DNA of 64,000 bases. Source: Sphingomonadales bacterium. GTDB taxonomy: Bacteria > Pseudomonadota > Alphaproteobacteria > Sphingomonadales > Sphingomonadaceae. The DNA is taken from NCBI GenBank assembly GCA_025352685.1, contig JANXSN010000108.1, forward strand, positions 18,399 through 82,398. Direction: 5' to 3'. The position numbers and the translations under genes were made by a program. The notes under the pieces were generated by a model. The model made no database searches, was not told where the DNA came from, and saw nothing but the letters and a program-made list of their open reading frames with translations. Of this stretch, positions 36,577 to 47,097 are shown piece by piece. Numbering within the stretch: the stretch's first letter is position 1; the number at the start of each line of letters is the position of its first letter.

Positions 36577-38939
36577 AGTTCACGCTTAGCTGGCTGAAAG
36601 AGCATCTAGATACCTCGGCAACGATCATCGAGATCGCCGGCGCGCTCAATGCGATCGGCCTTGAGGTCGAGGGGATCGAAAATCCGGCAGAAAAGCTGTT
36701 GGCATTCCGCATCGCGCGCGTGCTGACCGCCGCCCCGCATCCCCAGGCCGACAAATTGCAAGTGCTGTCGGTTGATGCCGGCGACGGGCCCTTACAGGTC
36801 GTCTGCGGCGCGCCCAATGCCCGTGCCGGGTTGGTCGGCGTATTTGGTGCGCCCGGCGCCGTCGTGCCATCGAATGGTATGGTGTTGAAAGTCGCAGCCA
36901 TTCGCGGCGTCGAATCGAACGGTATGATGTGTTCGGTGCGCGAGCTCGAGCTCGGTGACGAACATGATGGCATTATCGAATTGCCGTCCGACGCACCGGT
37001 CGGCGCCTCGTTTGCCGACTTTGCCGGGATCGACGATCCGGTATTCGACATCGCGGTCACCCCCAACCGCCAGGATTGCATGGGTGTACGCGGAATCGCG
37101 CGCGACCTTGCGGCCGCAGGGGTCGGCACACTCAAATCGCTCGTCGTGCCCCATATTGCGGGAACGGGCGCAAGCCAGATCGAGATCCGCACCGACGATC
37201 CTGATGGGTGTCCCGCCTTTTTTGGCCGCACAATCTGTGGCGTCACCAACGGCACTGCGCCCGAGTGGATGACCCGCCGCTTGAAGGCCGTCGGGCAACG
37301 CTCGATCTCGACGTTGGTCGACATCACCAATTATGTGATGTTCGACCTGGGACGACCGAGCCATGTCTACGACATGGCAAAACTCGCGAGCCCGGTCGTG
37401 GCGCGCCGAGCGACTGACGGCGAGACAGTGACCGTTCTCAACGGCAAGCGCTTTGCCCTCATGACCAGCATGACTGTGATCGCCGATGCCAATGAAGTGC
37501 ACGACATTGCCGGCATCATGGGCGGCGAACATTCGGGGATTGCCGATAACACCACCGATATTCTCCTCGAGATTGCCTATTTCACGCCTGAACGCATTGC
37601 CAGGACGGGTCAGGCACTTGCGCTGACCAGTGATGCGCGCACGCGGTTCGAACGGGGCGTCGATCCGGCGTTTCTTGACGACGCAGTCGCGATCCTGACC
37701 GGCCTGATCGTCGAGCATTGTGGAGGTCGGCCTTCAGAGGTCGTCCGGGCCGGGGCACCACCCCTCGACGTCCGAACTCTCTCCTACGATCCGACGGTCT
37801 GTGCGCGGCTCGGCGGAATCGACGTGCCACGCGATCAGCAACGGGCGATTCTCGAAAGCCTCGGCTTTGCCGTCACCACAGACTGGACCGTCTCGATTCC
37901 CAGCTGGCGACGCGACGTCGACGGACCGGCTGACCTCGTCGAAGAAGTCGTCCGGATTGTCGGGCTCGACAACATCAAGTCTACGCCTCTCGCGCGCGCT
38001 GACGGTGTCGCGCGTCCCACAGCAACCCCGATCCAAAAGCTCGAACGCCGTGTTCGCCGGACCGCGGCTGCGCGCGGGCTGAACGAGGCCATCACATGGA
38101 GTTTCGTCAGCGAACGCGAAGCAGCGGTATTCGGCGGTGGCGACTGGATGCTTGCCAATCCGATTTCGGAAGACCTGAAGGCGATGCGCCCGTCGCTGCT
38201 GCCGGGACTCCTCTCGGCGGCACGCCGCAATCTCGACCGCAGCGCCGATAGCGTACGGCTGTTCGAGATCGGGCGCCGCTATCTTGCGCAGAATGAACGC
38301 CTTACGGCTGGTATTGTGTTTGTGGGCGAGCAAACGCCGCGTGGCTGGGCAACGGGCAAGGCGCACGTATTCGATGCGTTCGATGCCAAGGCTGAAGCCT
38401 TGGCGCTGCTCGACGCTGCGGGGGCTCCGGTCGATAACCTTCAGGTATTTGGGGATGCTGGTGTGCATTACCATCCCGGTCAGTCAGGGACGCTTCGCCT
38501 CGGACCAAAGACGGTCCTTGCAAGTTTCGGCATCCTCCACCCCGCCACTACCAAGGCGTTCGACCTGAACGGGGCAATCGCCGCTTGCGAAGTTTATCTG
38601 GACGCCGTGCCGACTAAACGTGGCAGCGGATTCATGCGCCCGTTCTATGAGCCGCCGGCGCTGCAAGTCGCGCGCCGCGACTTTGCGTTCCTCGTCCCCG
38701 TGGATCTGGCAAGCGACGTGCTGGTTCGTGCGGTAAAGAGCGCCGACAAAGCGGCCATAATCGATGCCCGCGTGTTCGACATGTTCACGGGCACTGGCGT
38801 CCCCCAGGGACACAAATCGCTTGCAATTGAAGTCATCCTGCAACCGGTCGGCAAGAGCTTCGCCGAGGAAGATCTGGTCGTCATCGCTACCAAGGTGGTT
38901 GCGGCGGCGGCAAAACTTGGGGCGAGTCTGCGCGGCTGA
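36573..38939 (+). CDS. pheT: Phenylalanine--tRNA ligase, beta subunit
   Basis: The 788-aa subunit contains [15 protein letters not shown] at the start, the tRNA-binding EMAP-like domain ([13 protein letters not shown]), the B3/B4 editing domain, the B5 domain with [15 protein letters not shown] sequence ([16 protein letters not shown]), the catalytic-like core, and the C-terminal ferredoxin-fold anticodon-binding domain ([17 protein letters not shown] region). Standard length. Confidence 0.97.
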   Translation: MKFTLSWLKEHLDTSATIIEIAGALNAIGLEVEGIENPAEKLLAFRIARVLTAAPHPQADKLQVLSVDAGDGPLQVVCGAPNARAGLVGVFGAPGAVVPSNGMVLKVAAIRGVESNGMMCSVRELELGDEHDGIIELPSDAPVGASFADFAGIDDPVFDIAVTPNRQDCMGVRGIARDLAAAGVGTLKSLVVPHIAGTGASQIEIRTDDPDGCPAFFGRTICGVTNGTAPEWMTRRLKAVGQRSISTLVDITNYVMFDLGRPSHVYDMAKLASPVVARRATDGETVTVLNGKRFALMTSMTVIADANEVHDIAGIMGGEHSGIADNTTDILLEIAYFTPERIARTGQALALTSDARTRFERGVDPAFLDDAVAILTGLIVEHCGGRPSEVVRAGAPPLDVRTLSYDPTVCARLGGIDVPRDQQRAILESLGFAVTTDWTVSIPSWRRDVDGPADLVEEVVRIVGLDNIKSTPLARADGVARPTATPIQKLERRVRRTAAARGLNEAITWSFVSEREAAVFGGGDWMLANPISEDLKAMRPSLLPGLLSAARRNLDRSADSVRLFEIGRRYLAQNERLTAGIVFVGEQTPRGWATGKAHVFDAFDAKAEALALLDAAGAPVDNLQVFGDAGVHYHPGQSGTLRLGPKTVLASFGILHPATTKAFDLNGAIAACEVYLDAVPTKRGSGFMRPFYEPPALQVARRDFAFLVPVDLASDVLVRAVKSADKAAIIDARVFDMFTGTGVPQGHKSLAIEVILQPVGKSFAEEDLVVIATKVVAAAAKLGASLRG

Positions 38940-39218
38940 CCGTGTCAGGATCGTTTGAGCCTCGCTGAGGATTTGACGACAGTCCAGCGACCGGGCTGCG
39001 CCCGTGTGCGGCGACCGGACGGGGTCGCACTGCCGGGTCGCGTAGACCGTCCTGCTTGGAAATCTCGACGTTGTGCCGTGTCGGCGCCCGGCACCGGGTC
39101 GCGCTAACGCCCAACGATCCGACCTCATGTGTTGTGCAGATTAGGCGTGCCGTCATTTGATGCCTGACAGTCTTGAAATTCGCGCTATCGTCTCAGGGGG
39201 AGTCGTGGAGAAAACTGA
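38940..39218. other. Intergenic region with GC-rich inverted repeats, no gene seen
   Basis: The 279 bp between pheT and the S41 protease hold no credible reading frame. GCGACC (39011-39016) and GGTCGC (39023-39028) form a perfect 6-bp stem, and further CGACCGG/CCGGGTCG copies lie on both sides, so an RNA from this region could fold. No T-tract follows. The promoter of the protease gene is presumably in the AT-richer last 80 bp. Confidence 0.4.
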
Positions 39219-40655
39219 ATGACGGCGATTTGGGTGCGCGTACTGATGCTTGGTTTGACCTTGGTGCTCGCCGCTTGTGGTGGCGATGGCGGCACAGGCA
39301 GTACGGCTTCGTCGGGGAGTCCCGCGGGCAGCACAGCGGCAGGTGACCAATGCTCACTGATCAACCGCCAGATCTGGGCGAAAGGCGTCGTTGATGAATG
39401 GTATCTGTTCCCCGAAACATTGCCGGCCATGCTCAACCCGGCGCCCTACACAAGTGTCAGCGACTATATCGATGCCCTAACCGCTACAGCGCGAAGCCAG
39501 CGACGCGATCGTTACTTTACCTATTTGACGTCGATCGCACAGGAGAATGCATTTTACGCGTCGGGCTCGAGCGCGGGCTTTGGCTTTCGGTTGTCGACCG
39601 ATGCGACGGCACGGCGAGCGTTTGTCATGGAGTCATTCGAGGCGGCGGCAGCGCTTGCCGCCGGTCTCGACCGCGGTGACGAGATCTTGGCCATCGGGGC
39701 AGATGCTGGCTCGTTACGAACCGTCACCGACATTATAGCCACCGAAGGGACGGCCGGCGTAACGGCGGCACTGGGGCCGAGCACCGCGGGCACGGCACGA
39801 ACGCTGCAGGTTACCGGCCTGTCGGGCACGCGCACGATCAGCATGGTCAAAACTGCCTATTCACTCACGCCGGTGTCGTCGCGATACGGAGAAAAGGTCA
39901 TCGCTGACGGCGGCAGGAGCGTCGCCTATCTGAACCTGCGCACGTTCATCTCGACTGCCGATGACCAATTGCGCACCGCGTTCAGCCATTTTCGAGCAGC
40001 GGGTATCACGGACTTCATCATCGATTTGCGTTATAATGGCGGGGGTCTGATCTCGACCGCTGAGTTGATGGGTGACTTGATGGGCGGCAACCGGTTTTCA
40101 TCGGAAGTGTTCGACAATGTCACCTATCGGCCGGAAAAATCCGCGAACAATTCAACGAAAAACTTCAGTGTTCAGCCGCAATCGGTTTCCCCGCTTCGCA
40201 TAGCCTTTATCGGCACGACGGCGACCGCCTCAGCCAGCGAGCTTGTGATCAACGGTCTAGTACCGTTTTATGGGGCCCGTCTCGCGCTCGTGGGAACCAA
40301 CACTTACGGCAAGCCTGTTGGACAAGTCGCGATCGACAAGGCGACATGCGACGACCGGTTGCGCGTGATTGCCTTCTCGCTGCGCAACGGCGCGAACTCG
40401 AACGCCTACTACGACGGGCTGAAGGGGGCAGTCGGCGCAACGTGCCAAGCGGCGGACGATCTGTCGAAGCCGCTGGGCGACCCTGGCGAAAACTCCGTCC
40501 GCGTCGCCCTCGACTTTCTTGCCGGGCGCAGCTGTACAGCGATTGCCGACACAGGCCAGACGAGCCTTTCCGTCGGTGCAAGCCCTTCGAAGCGCGAATT
40601 GCTCACCCCGAACAGGCCGGACACTTCGCAGCGCGAAGTGCCGGGCTCGTTCTGA
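39219..40655 (+). CDS. S41 family (C-terminal processing type) lipoprotein peptidase
   Basis: The 478-aa protein has a lipoprotein signal with lipobox LAAC (Cys about residue 20), followed by a Gly/Ser/Thr-rich linker, so it is anchored to a membrane facing the periplasm. A PDZ-like region (about 115-205) precedes the S41 core: DFIIDLRYNGGG, then TASASE (nucleophile Ser338/340 region) and TYGKPVGQ with the likely general-base Lys365. Peptidases of this family trim C-termini or degrade substrates. It stands alone, converging on the TonB receptor gene. Confidence 0.88.
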   Translation: MTAIWVRVLMLGLTLVLAACGGDGGTGSTASSGSPAGSTAAGDQCSLINRQIWAKGVVDEWYLFPETLPAMLNPAPYTSVSDYIDALTATARSQRRDRYFTYLTSIAQENAFYASGSSAGFGFRLSTDATARRAFVMESFEAAAALAAGLDRGDEILAIGADAGSLRTVTDIIATEGTAGVTAALGPSTAGTARTLQVTGLSGTRTISMVKTAYSLTPVSSRYGEKVIADGGRSVAYLNLRTFISTADDQLRTAFSHFRAAGITDFIIDLRYNGGGLISTAELMGDLMGGNRFSSEVFDNVTYRPEKSANNSTKNFSVQPQSVSPLRIAFIGTTATASASELVINGLVPFYGARLALVGTNTYGKPVGQVAIDKATCDDRLRVIAFSLRNGANSNAYYDGLKGAVGATCQAADDLSKPLGDPGENSVRVALDFLAGRSCTAIADTGQTSLSVGASPSKRELLTPNRPDTSQREVPGSF

Positions 40656-40660
40656 CCGGA

Positions 40661-42991
40661 TTAGAACTTGACGCTGGCTGTTGCGAAAAGCTGACGCGGG
40701 TTGCCATAGAAGGCTGTCACGATCCCCTCCTTGCCAAGTGTCGGTGTGTAGCCACCGGCCGCGTTGAGAATGGGCACGCCCGCAGTTGTCGAAGCGATAA
40801 ATTGATATCCACTGGTCTTGTAGCGAACGTCGGTCAGGTTCTTGCCGTGAAGCCCGATCGTATATTTTCCCTCGCCAAAGCTGTAGTTCAGATGGGCGTC
40901 GAACAACGTATATCTTGCCTGGTCGAGGAAGGGGCTCGCCGTTTCGAACTGGTGCGTGAGGCTGCGGTACGAAGCCGTTCCCGATGCATTGATCAAGCCT
41001 GACCCGACCGGGAGTGCAACCCCCAGAGTACCGCTAACCGTCCATTCCGGTGTATTCTGGAAATCGCGGACATTGGCGACGTCGGCGCCGGTCGGTCCTA
41101 TGAACCTCAGATATCTTGCGTCGATATAGCCAAGCGTTCCGTTGAAGGTGACGGCCGACCCCGCTCCGGCAAAGCCGCGTGCCAGGACTGCTGTAGTTTC
41201 GAGTTCGACGCCCTTGATCCGGGCCTTGGCCGCGTTGGTTGTAATCCCACAAAAGTTCGGCTGTCCTTTAATGATGCAACCGACCGATCCGGGAACTTGA
41301 ACATCGGTATAGTCTGAATAAAAGCCGTCGAGCGCCCATGTGAGGCGGCGGTCGAACGCCGAGCCTTTCCAGCCGATTTCATAAGTGCTTACTGTTTCCG
41401 GCCGGAACAGCAGATAATTGTAAATCTCCTGGTAGCTGCGCACGCCAGCCGGATTTACAGTTGGCGCCGAGGTTCCCGCGCCGCGCGGATCAAAGCCACC
41501 CCCTTTGAACCCTTGCGAATAAGACGCATAAATCATGTGGTTTTGATTGGGCTTGTAGCTCAGCGATGCGCGCGGGCTGAACTGCCTGAACACGGCAGTG
41601 CCGTTGAAATTCGTCGACGGCGCGCCAAAAGGCGTCGGGGTGCCGCCGAACTCGCTGGTTGCCCCCAGGAAACTGGCCTTGAAAATCTTCGCGTCGCGCT
41701 TGTCGATTGTGTAGCGTCCGCCGAGTGACAGGCTGATTTGCGGCGTAAAATCATAGGTGAAATCACCAAAGAACGACGAGGTTTCGGTACGAACGTCACC
41801 CGATGTATAGGCATCAAAATTCGGGAACGTTGTCGACAGCAGCACGTCGAAGCCAGTCGATGCCTTCGCCCCGAGATAATAATAGCCGATGATTCCGTTG
41901 AGCTTGTCGCTCTTGTAGGAAAACTGGAACTCTTGGCTGAGCTGCTCATTTTTGTAGATTGCGGGCACGTCGACATCGACGGCGGGCAACGCGTCAAAAT
42001 CGATGGGCGTGTACGAGCGGTCCTTGCGCCACGCGCTGATGCTCTTGAACGACACTGCATCGCTCAAATGCGCTTCGGCCGTCATCGACAGACCGCCTGC
42101 CCAGACGTCCTCGGTCGGGTTGTTAAGTCCGGCCTGCGTATCATAGACGTTCGCCAGAACGGGCGTTCCCGACGCTATGCCCGGGATCAGCCGATGGCCG
42201 TTGCGCGGATTCGATTTGTCATGCGTATAGTCACCGGTGATCCGGATCGACATCCGGCTATCGGGCGTTTCGAACTCAAGTGTGCCGCGGCCTGCCCAGA
42301 TGTTCTTGTTGTAATTCGAGATACCCAGATTGGTGTTGGTACCGAAGCCGTCGCGCGTCAGTCGCGCGCCCGATACGCCAATTTTGAACCCGGCCCCCAG
42401 GGGGCTGGATATACTGATAATGCCGTCGGCTTGATTGTAGGAGCCATACGTCCCTTTCAGGCTCAGCTCGAAATGATCGGGCAGACGCTTGGTGACGTAT
42501 TTCACCGCGCCGCCAATCGTGTTGCGCCCATAGAGGGTCCCCTGCGGACCGCGCAAAACTTCTATTCGTTCCACGTCATAGATGTCGAGCACTGCTGCTT
42601 GCGGACGGTTGAGGTATACATCGTCGAGGTAGATACCGATGCCGGCCTCGAACCCTGGAACCGGATCCTGCTGACCCACACCGCGGATGAAGGCGGCCAG
42701 TGTTGAATTGGTCCCGCGTGCATCCTTCAACGTGGTGTTGGGCGTCGTGTTTTGAATATCAGTCAGGTCGACTGCACCTGTCCGCTCGAGCGCCACGGCC
42801 GAAAACGCGGTAACAGCGATGGGGACTTGCAGCAGATTTTCTTCACGCCGGCGCGCAGTGACGACGATATCGCCGTCGGACGCGACGTCCGCCGCCGGTG
42901 CAGCATTTTGTGCAGATGCAGGCGACGCAATGATCGCACAGAACGCGACGCCGGCGTAAAGTGTGATTCGTGCAGAAAGCCGGTCGGCCAT
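40661..42991 (-). CDS. TonB-dependent outer-membrane receptor, TetR-linked
   Basis: The 776-aa receptor has a signal peptide (cleaved after ASAQ), the plug with [54 protein letters not shown]-like sequence (VTKRLPD), and a barrel ending with FATASVKF. I chose the ATG at 42991 with GGGAG 9 bases upstream; a GTG at 43000 is in frame. It is divergently oriented to a TetR regulator with an inverted repeat between them, which suggests substrate-dependent control. The substrate is unknown; the EDILQVP-type plug is common in sphingomonad receptors for plant or aromatic compounds, which is only a hint. Confidence 0.93.
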   Translation of the reverse strand: [776 protein letters not shown]

Positions 42992-43056
42992 TATATCCAC
43001 TCCCTAAAGGCGCTTGCATCGGTGGCTTGCGCTTAACTGAAGTCGAGAATACTGAA

Positions 43057-43076
43057 AGTTGAACCAAGTTTCAACT
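43057..43076 (+). promoter_or_regulatory. Inverted repeat in the receptor/TetR intergenic region, candidate TetR operator
   Basis: AGTTGAA (43057-43063) and TTCAACT (43070-43076) are perfect 7-bp arms around a 6-base spacer. It lies 21 bp before the TetR ATG and about 66 bp before the receptor ATG, where binding could shut off both promoters. Confidence 0.55.
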
Positions 43077-43097
43077 CGGGATTGGAAGGATTTGAAA

Positions 43098-43739
43098 ATG
43101 GCTGTCCCAAGTGGCGCGAAAGCAACACTGCCAGACGTGGAGACCAGCACCGGAGTCGACAAGACGCCGCGCACAGATCGGGGACGACGAACACTGCGCG
43201 CAATCCTCGACGCCGCCGCTGTCGAGTTCGGCGGGCGCGGATTCCATGAAACCTCGATTGTTGCGATCACGCAGCGTGCGGGCGTGGCACTGGGCAGTTT
43301 CTATACGTATTTCGAGTCCAAGGAGACGTTATTTCGCGCGTTGGTCCGTGACATGAGTGCGCAGGTCGGAGCGGTTGGCGCTGCCGCTGTGCACGACTGC
43401 GAAACTGTCCTCGATGGCGAGCAGGCAGTGCTTGCGTCCTTCACGAATTTTGCCCGCGAGCACCGCGAACTTTACCGCATCATCGACGAATCCGAGTTCG
43501 TCGATCCAGCAAGCTACCGCGCCCATTACCAAGGAGCCGCCGCCCGTATCGGCGCGCGCCTGCGCGAGGGCGCTGAACGCGGCGAGCTTCGCGCTGACGT
43601 GGGCGAGGTCGAGGCATGGGCGATCATGGGAATAAACGTCTTTCTGGGACTGCGCTTCGGAGTCATGGACAACAATGCCGACCTCGACGCCGTAGCCAGC
43701 GCAGCAAACGCGCTCCTACGACGCGGCCTGACGCGATAG
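43098..43739 (+). CDS. TetR/AcrR family transcriptional regulator
   Basis: The 213-aa protein has the classic N-terminal helix-turn-helix (about residues 34-80: TLRAILDAAAVEFGGRGFHETSI, then AITQRAGVALGSFYTYFESKETLF) and an all-helical ligand domain. The ATG at 43098 follows a GGAAGGA; an in-frame TTG at 43059 lies inside the inverted repeat and is less likely. It likely represses the divergent receptor and itself. The gene's last 24 bp overlap the convergent metW end. Confidence 0.92.
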   Translation: MAVPSGAKATLPDVETSTGVDKTPRTDRGRRTLRAILDAAAVEFGGRGFHETSIVAITQRAGVALGSFYTYFESKETLFRALVRDMSAQVGAVGAAAVHDCETVLDGEQAVLASFTNFAREHRELYRIIDESEFVDPASYRAHYQGAAARIGARLREGAERGELRADVGEVEAWAIMGINVFLGLRFGVMDNNADLDAVASAANALLRRGLTR

Positions 43740-44315
43740 CAGGAAGACAGCATGTTCGGCGAATATATTTGCCGCCCGCCTCGAAATTGCCCGGTCGTCA
43801 CGCAGAAACCATTGCTGTTCGACCTGGACACCGCGTTCCTCCAGAAAGCCGCGAAAATCGTCGATGGTGACGTGGTGAATATTGGGCGTGTCATACCAGC
43901 GCGCCGGGAGTTGCTTGGTAATCGGCATCCGGCCACCGAACATCAACGCCAAGCGGATTCGCCACTGCGCAAAATTGGGGAAGGACACGAACGCCCGGTC
44001 GCCGATGCGCAGCAACTCGTCGATGACAAGATCGGGTCGCCTTGTCGTCTGAAGCGTCTGGCTGAGGACCGCGTAGTCGAAACTCGCGTCGGGGTAACCT
44101 GCCAGATCGGTATCGGCATCGCCCTGCACGACCGACAAGCCGCGTTCCAATGCAGAAGTCACGTCCCGTCCGTCGATCTCAATCCCCCGAGCATCAACCG
44201 ATTTGCGGTCGCGAAGCACCGCCATCAATGCGCCGTCACCGCAACCCACATCGAGGACTCGACTGCCCGCCACAACATTGTCAGCGATAATCGCGAGGTC
44301 TGGCCGCAGCGCCAT
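43716..44315 (-). CDS. metW: MetW methionine-biosynthesis protein (methyltransferase fold)
   Basis: The 199-aa protein starts [14 protein letters not shown] and shows the SAM-type motif VLDVGCGDGAL, followed by DYAVLSQTLQTTRRPD and NFAQWRIRLALMFGGRMP, all characteristic of MetW. MetW works with MetX in homoserine acylation in alphaproteobacteria. Its ATG overlaps the metX stop (TGATG), so the pair is translated together. Confidence 0.95.
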   Translation of the reverse strand: MALRPDLAIIADNVVAGSRVLDVGCGDGALMAVLRDRKSVDARGIEIDGRDVTSALERGLSVVQGDADTDLAGYPDASFDYAVLSQTLQTTRRPDLVIDELLRIGDRAFVSFPNFAQWRIRLALMFGGRMPITKQLPARWYDTPNIHHVTIDDFRGFLEERGVQVEQQWFLRDDRAISRRAANIFAEHAVFLLSRQAAS

Positions 44316-45430
44316 CAGCAATCCGCACACAAAAAGCCCGCCACAATGCGGTCGAGCGCGGGCACATCGAGCAAAAAACTGTCATGACCGAACGGGGCTG
44401 ATAGCTCGACGAAGCTGGCGGGTGCGCCAGCTGCGTTCAGGGCATGAACCACGCTTCGCGATTCGCTCGTAGGATAAAGCCAGTCGGTATCGAAACTGAC
44501 CAGTGCAAACCGCGTCTTCGACGCCTTGAACGCGTTGGCGAGCATACCCGCGTGTTCCTCGGCCAAGTCGAAATAGTCCATTGCTCGGGTAATATAGAGG
44601 TAGGAGTTTGCGTCGAACCTGTCGCTGAAGCTCAATCCTTGATGTCGCAGATAGCTCTCGACCTGAAAGTCGGCATCGAAGCCAAACGTCTTGGCGTCGC
44701 GATTTTGCAGCCGACGCCCGAACTTTTCAGTCAGGCCGGTTTCGGACAAATACGTGATATGCGCCGCCATCCGTGCCACAGCGAGGCCGGCTGTCGGCGA
44801 AATGCCGTCGGCATAATATTCGCCGTTGCGCCAGTTGGGATCCGCCATGATCGCCTGGCGTCCCACCTCATGAAACGCGATGTTTTGGGCCGAGTGGCGC
44901 GCCGTTGACGCAATGACCAGTGCAGCCTCAACGCGCCCGGGAAACGTCGCAGCCCAGCTAAGTGCCTGCATCCCGCCCATTGATCCGCCAACGACGGCAT
45001 GAAGACGTTCGATGTTGAGATAATCCAGCAACAGCGCCTGGGCGCAGACCATGTCGCGGATCGTCAACACGGGAAAACGCATCGCGTATGGGCGCCCGTC
45101 ATCGGCTGGACTGCCCGGCCCCGACGAGCCCATGCAGCTGCCAATAACATTGGCGCATACGACGAAGAATCGGTCGGTGTCGATGGGTTTGCCCGGGCCG
45201 ACCATTCGCGCCCACCATCCCGGTTTGCCGGTAATCGGATGCGGCGACGCGACGTGCTGATCGCCTGTCAGGGCATGCGTGACCAGGATCGCGTTTGAGG
45301 CGTCGGGCGCGAGGACCCCGTACGTTTCATAGGCGACTTCGACCGGCGCCAGCACGGCTGCACTGTCGAGCCTCAACGGCCCAGACAGGCGGGCGCGACG
45401 GTTAAGACCGAAACGATTGTCGTCACTCAT
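44315..45430 (-). CDS. metX: Homoserine O-acyltransferase (MetX)
   Basis: Alpha/beta-hydrolase-fold enzyme that acylates homoserine in methionine synthesis. The 371-aa product has [12 protein letters not shown], the nucleophile elbow [10 protein letters not shown], a Asp in SFDTDWLYP and a final His in FGHDSFLLD. Whether it uses acetyl-CoA or succinyl-CoA is not decided by these motifs; many MetX proteins of proteobacteria are succinyltransferases. Operon metX-metW. Confidence 0.94.
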   Translation of the reverse strand: MSDDNRFGLNRRARLSGPLRLDSAAVLAPVEVAYETYGVLAPDASNAILVTHALTGDQHVASPHPITGKPGWWARMVGPGKPIDTDRFFVVCANVIGSCMGSSGPGSPADDGRPYAMRFPVLTIRDMVCAQALLLDYLNIERLHAVVGGSMGGMQALSWAATFPGRVEAALVIASTARHSAQNIAFHEVGRQAIMADPNWRNGEYYADGISPTAGLAVARMAAHITYLSETGLTEKFGRRLQNRDAKTFGFDADFQVESYLRHQGLSFSDRFDANSYLYITRAMDYFDLAEEHAGMLANAFKASKTRFALVSFDTDWLYPTSESRSVVHALNAAGAPASFVELSAPFGHDSFLLDVPALDRIVAGFLCADC

Positions 45431-45491
45431 CGACGGGCGGGCTAAGGCGACAGCCTTGCCAGCGCAAGGGTTACGCGGCTAGCGCATTGCC

Positions 45492-46400
45492 ATGTTGCCG
45501 TTCGAGCGCGTTACCATCATCGGCCTCGGCCTAATCGGATCGTCCATTGCGCGAGCCGTGCGGGCCACAATGCCAACCGTTCGTATCACCGGCCATGATA
45601 GCAGCGCCCGTGTGCGCGAGGTCGTTCGCGCCATGCAGCTTTGCGACGATGTGACTGACATGCCGGGCACGGCGGCTATCGATGCCGACCTTGTCATTCT
45701 GTGCGTGCCGGTGGGGGCGATGAGCGAGGTCGCCGCCTTGCTTGCGGCCGACATGCCAGCAGACGCAATTGTCAGCGATGTCGGATCGTCAAAGGCAGGC
45801 GTCTCCCAAACCCTTAGTACAGCACTTCCGCGCAACGCCATCGTACCGGCTCACCCCGTCGCGGGTACCGAACACAGCGGCCCCCAAGCCGGGTTCGCGG
45901 CTTTGTTCCAGGGCCGGTGGTGCATCTTGACGCCGGCTTCAGACGTGCCTGAGGTCGCCGTGACGCGCGTTGCTTCTTTTTGGGAGCAGCTGGGATCGAA
46001 TGTCGAGATCATGGACGCGGCCCATCACGATCTTGTTCTCGCGATCACGAGCCATTTGCCGCATCTGATCGCCTATACGATCGTCGGAACGGCGTCCGAT
46101 CTGGAGACCGTCACTCAGTCCGAAGTCATCAAATACTCCGCCGGCGGCTTCCGCGATTTCACGCGCATCGCCGCGTCAGATCCCGTCATGTGGCGCGACG
46201 TCTTCCTGTCCAACAAGGACGCTGTGCTCGAAATGCTGCAACGGTTTAGCGAAGACCTGACGGTATTACAGCGTGCAATCCGCTGGGGCGACGGCGACGC
46301 ATTATTCGACCTTTTTACGCGGACTCGTGCGGTGCGACGGTCGATTATTGAGCAGGGTCAAGACGACGCGCGCCCCGATTTCGGGCGCGGCGACCACTAG
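45492..46400 (+). CDS. tyrA: Prephenate/arogenate dehydrogenase
   Basis: NAD(P)-dependent enzyme of tyrosine synthesis. The 302-aa product has the Rossmann motif IIGLGLIGSSIARAV at the start, DVGSSKAGV, the signature HPVAGTEHSGP and the helical C-terminal dimer domain (LPHLIAYTIVGT, GGFRDFTRIAASDP). No ACT or chorismate mutase domain is fused. Divergent from metX by 61 bp. Confidence 0.94.
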   Translation: MLPFERVTIIGLGLIGSSIARAVRATMPTVRITGHDSSARVREVVRAMQLCDDVTDMPGTAAIDADLVILCVPVGAMSEVAALLAADMPADAIVSDVGSSKAGVSQTLSTALPRNAIVPAHPVAGTEHSGPQAGFAALFQGRWCILTPASDVPEVAVTRVASFWEQLGSNVEIMDAAHHDLVLAITSHLPHLIAYTIVGTASDLETVTQSEVIKYSAGGFRDFTRIAASDPVMWRDVFLSNKDAVLEMLQRFSEDLTVLQRAIRWGDGDALFDLFTRTRAVRRSIIEQGQDDARPDFGRGDH

Positions 46401-46407
46401 AATCGGG

Positions 46408-47097
46408 TTATTCGTTGAGAGCATTGATGCCCGCGTGGATGCGCGCCTCGATTTCTTCGCGCGCCAGGCCGGCAGGAATGGTTTCCCCGACCTTGAACGT
46501 GACGACTCCGGATCGTTTTATAAAGCCGTGCCGCTTCCAGACGCGGCCACTGTCAACCGCGATCGGCACGACCGGGAGGTTGAGCAACTTGTATAATCCA
46601 GCGATCCCTGGCCGCAACGGCGCGCGTTCACCGTGCGGCACGCGCGTCCCTTCGGGAAAGATGATGATGGGGCGATTGGCGGCCACAGCCTGACGGCCGG
46701 CCTTCAGCATCCGGCGCAGCGCCGTTGCGCCCGTTTCGCGCGCTACCGGAATGACCCCGTGTGCCACAGCGGCCGCCCCCCAAAAGGGAATGCGCAATAG
46801 TTCTGCCTTGAAAACAACCGCCGGACGATCGAACAGCCGCAGAACTTCAGTCGTCTCGAGCATCGCTTCGTGCTTGAACGCGGCGATGATGCCGGATTGG
46901 GGTAGCGTTCCCTCGACGCGAATACGGATGCCCAACAACCAGCGCATGCACCAGTGGTGAAACTTTGCCCAGGCACGCGGCACCGCAATGATTGCCTTGG
47001 GCCCGAATGGGATCGCTGCCGCCGATGCCAGTACATAGGGTACACTGCCCAGATAGAACACCAGCGTGTAGACAATCGAACGGACGAAACTCACCAT
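46408..47097 (-). CDS. plsC: 1-acyl-sn-glycerol-3-phosphate acyltransferase
   Basis: The 229-aa membrane-associated enzyme makes phosphatidic acid from lysophosphatidic acid. One N-terminal hydrophobic helix is followed by the catalytic H(X4)E as HEAMLE (the more common form is H(X4)D), a GVIPVARE segment and the FPEGTR motif. It is last in the ftsE-ftsX-ydcF-plsC run and overlaps ydcF by 7 bp. Confidence 0.9.
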   Translation of the reverse strand: MVSFVRSIVYTLVFYLGSVPYVLASAAAIPFGPKAIIAVPRAWAKFHHWCMRWLLGIRIRVEGTLPQSGIIAAFKHEAMLETTEVLRLFDRPAVVFKAELLRIPFWGAAAVAHGVIPVARETGATALRRMLKAGRQAVAANRPIIIFPEGTRVPHGERAPLRPGIAGLYKLLNLPVVPIAVDSGRVWKRHGFIKRSGVVTFKVGETIPAGLAREEIEARIHAGINALNE

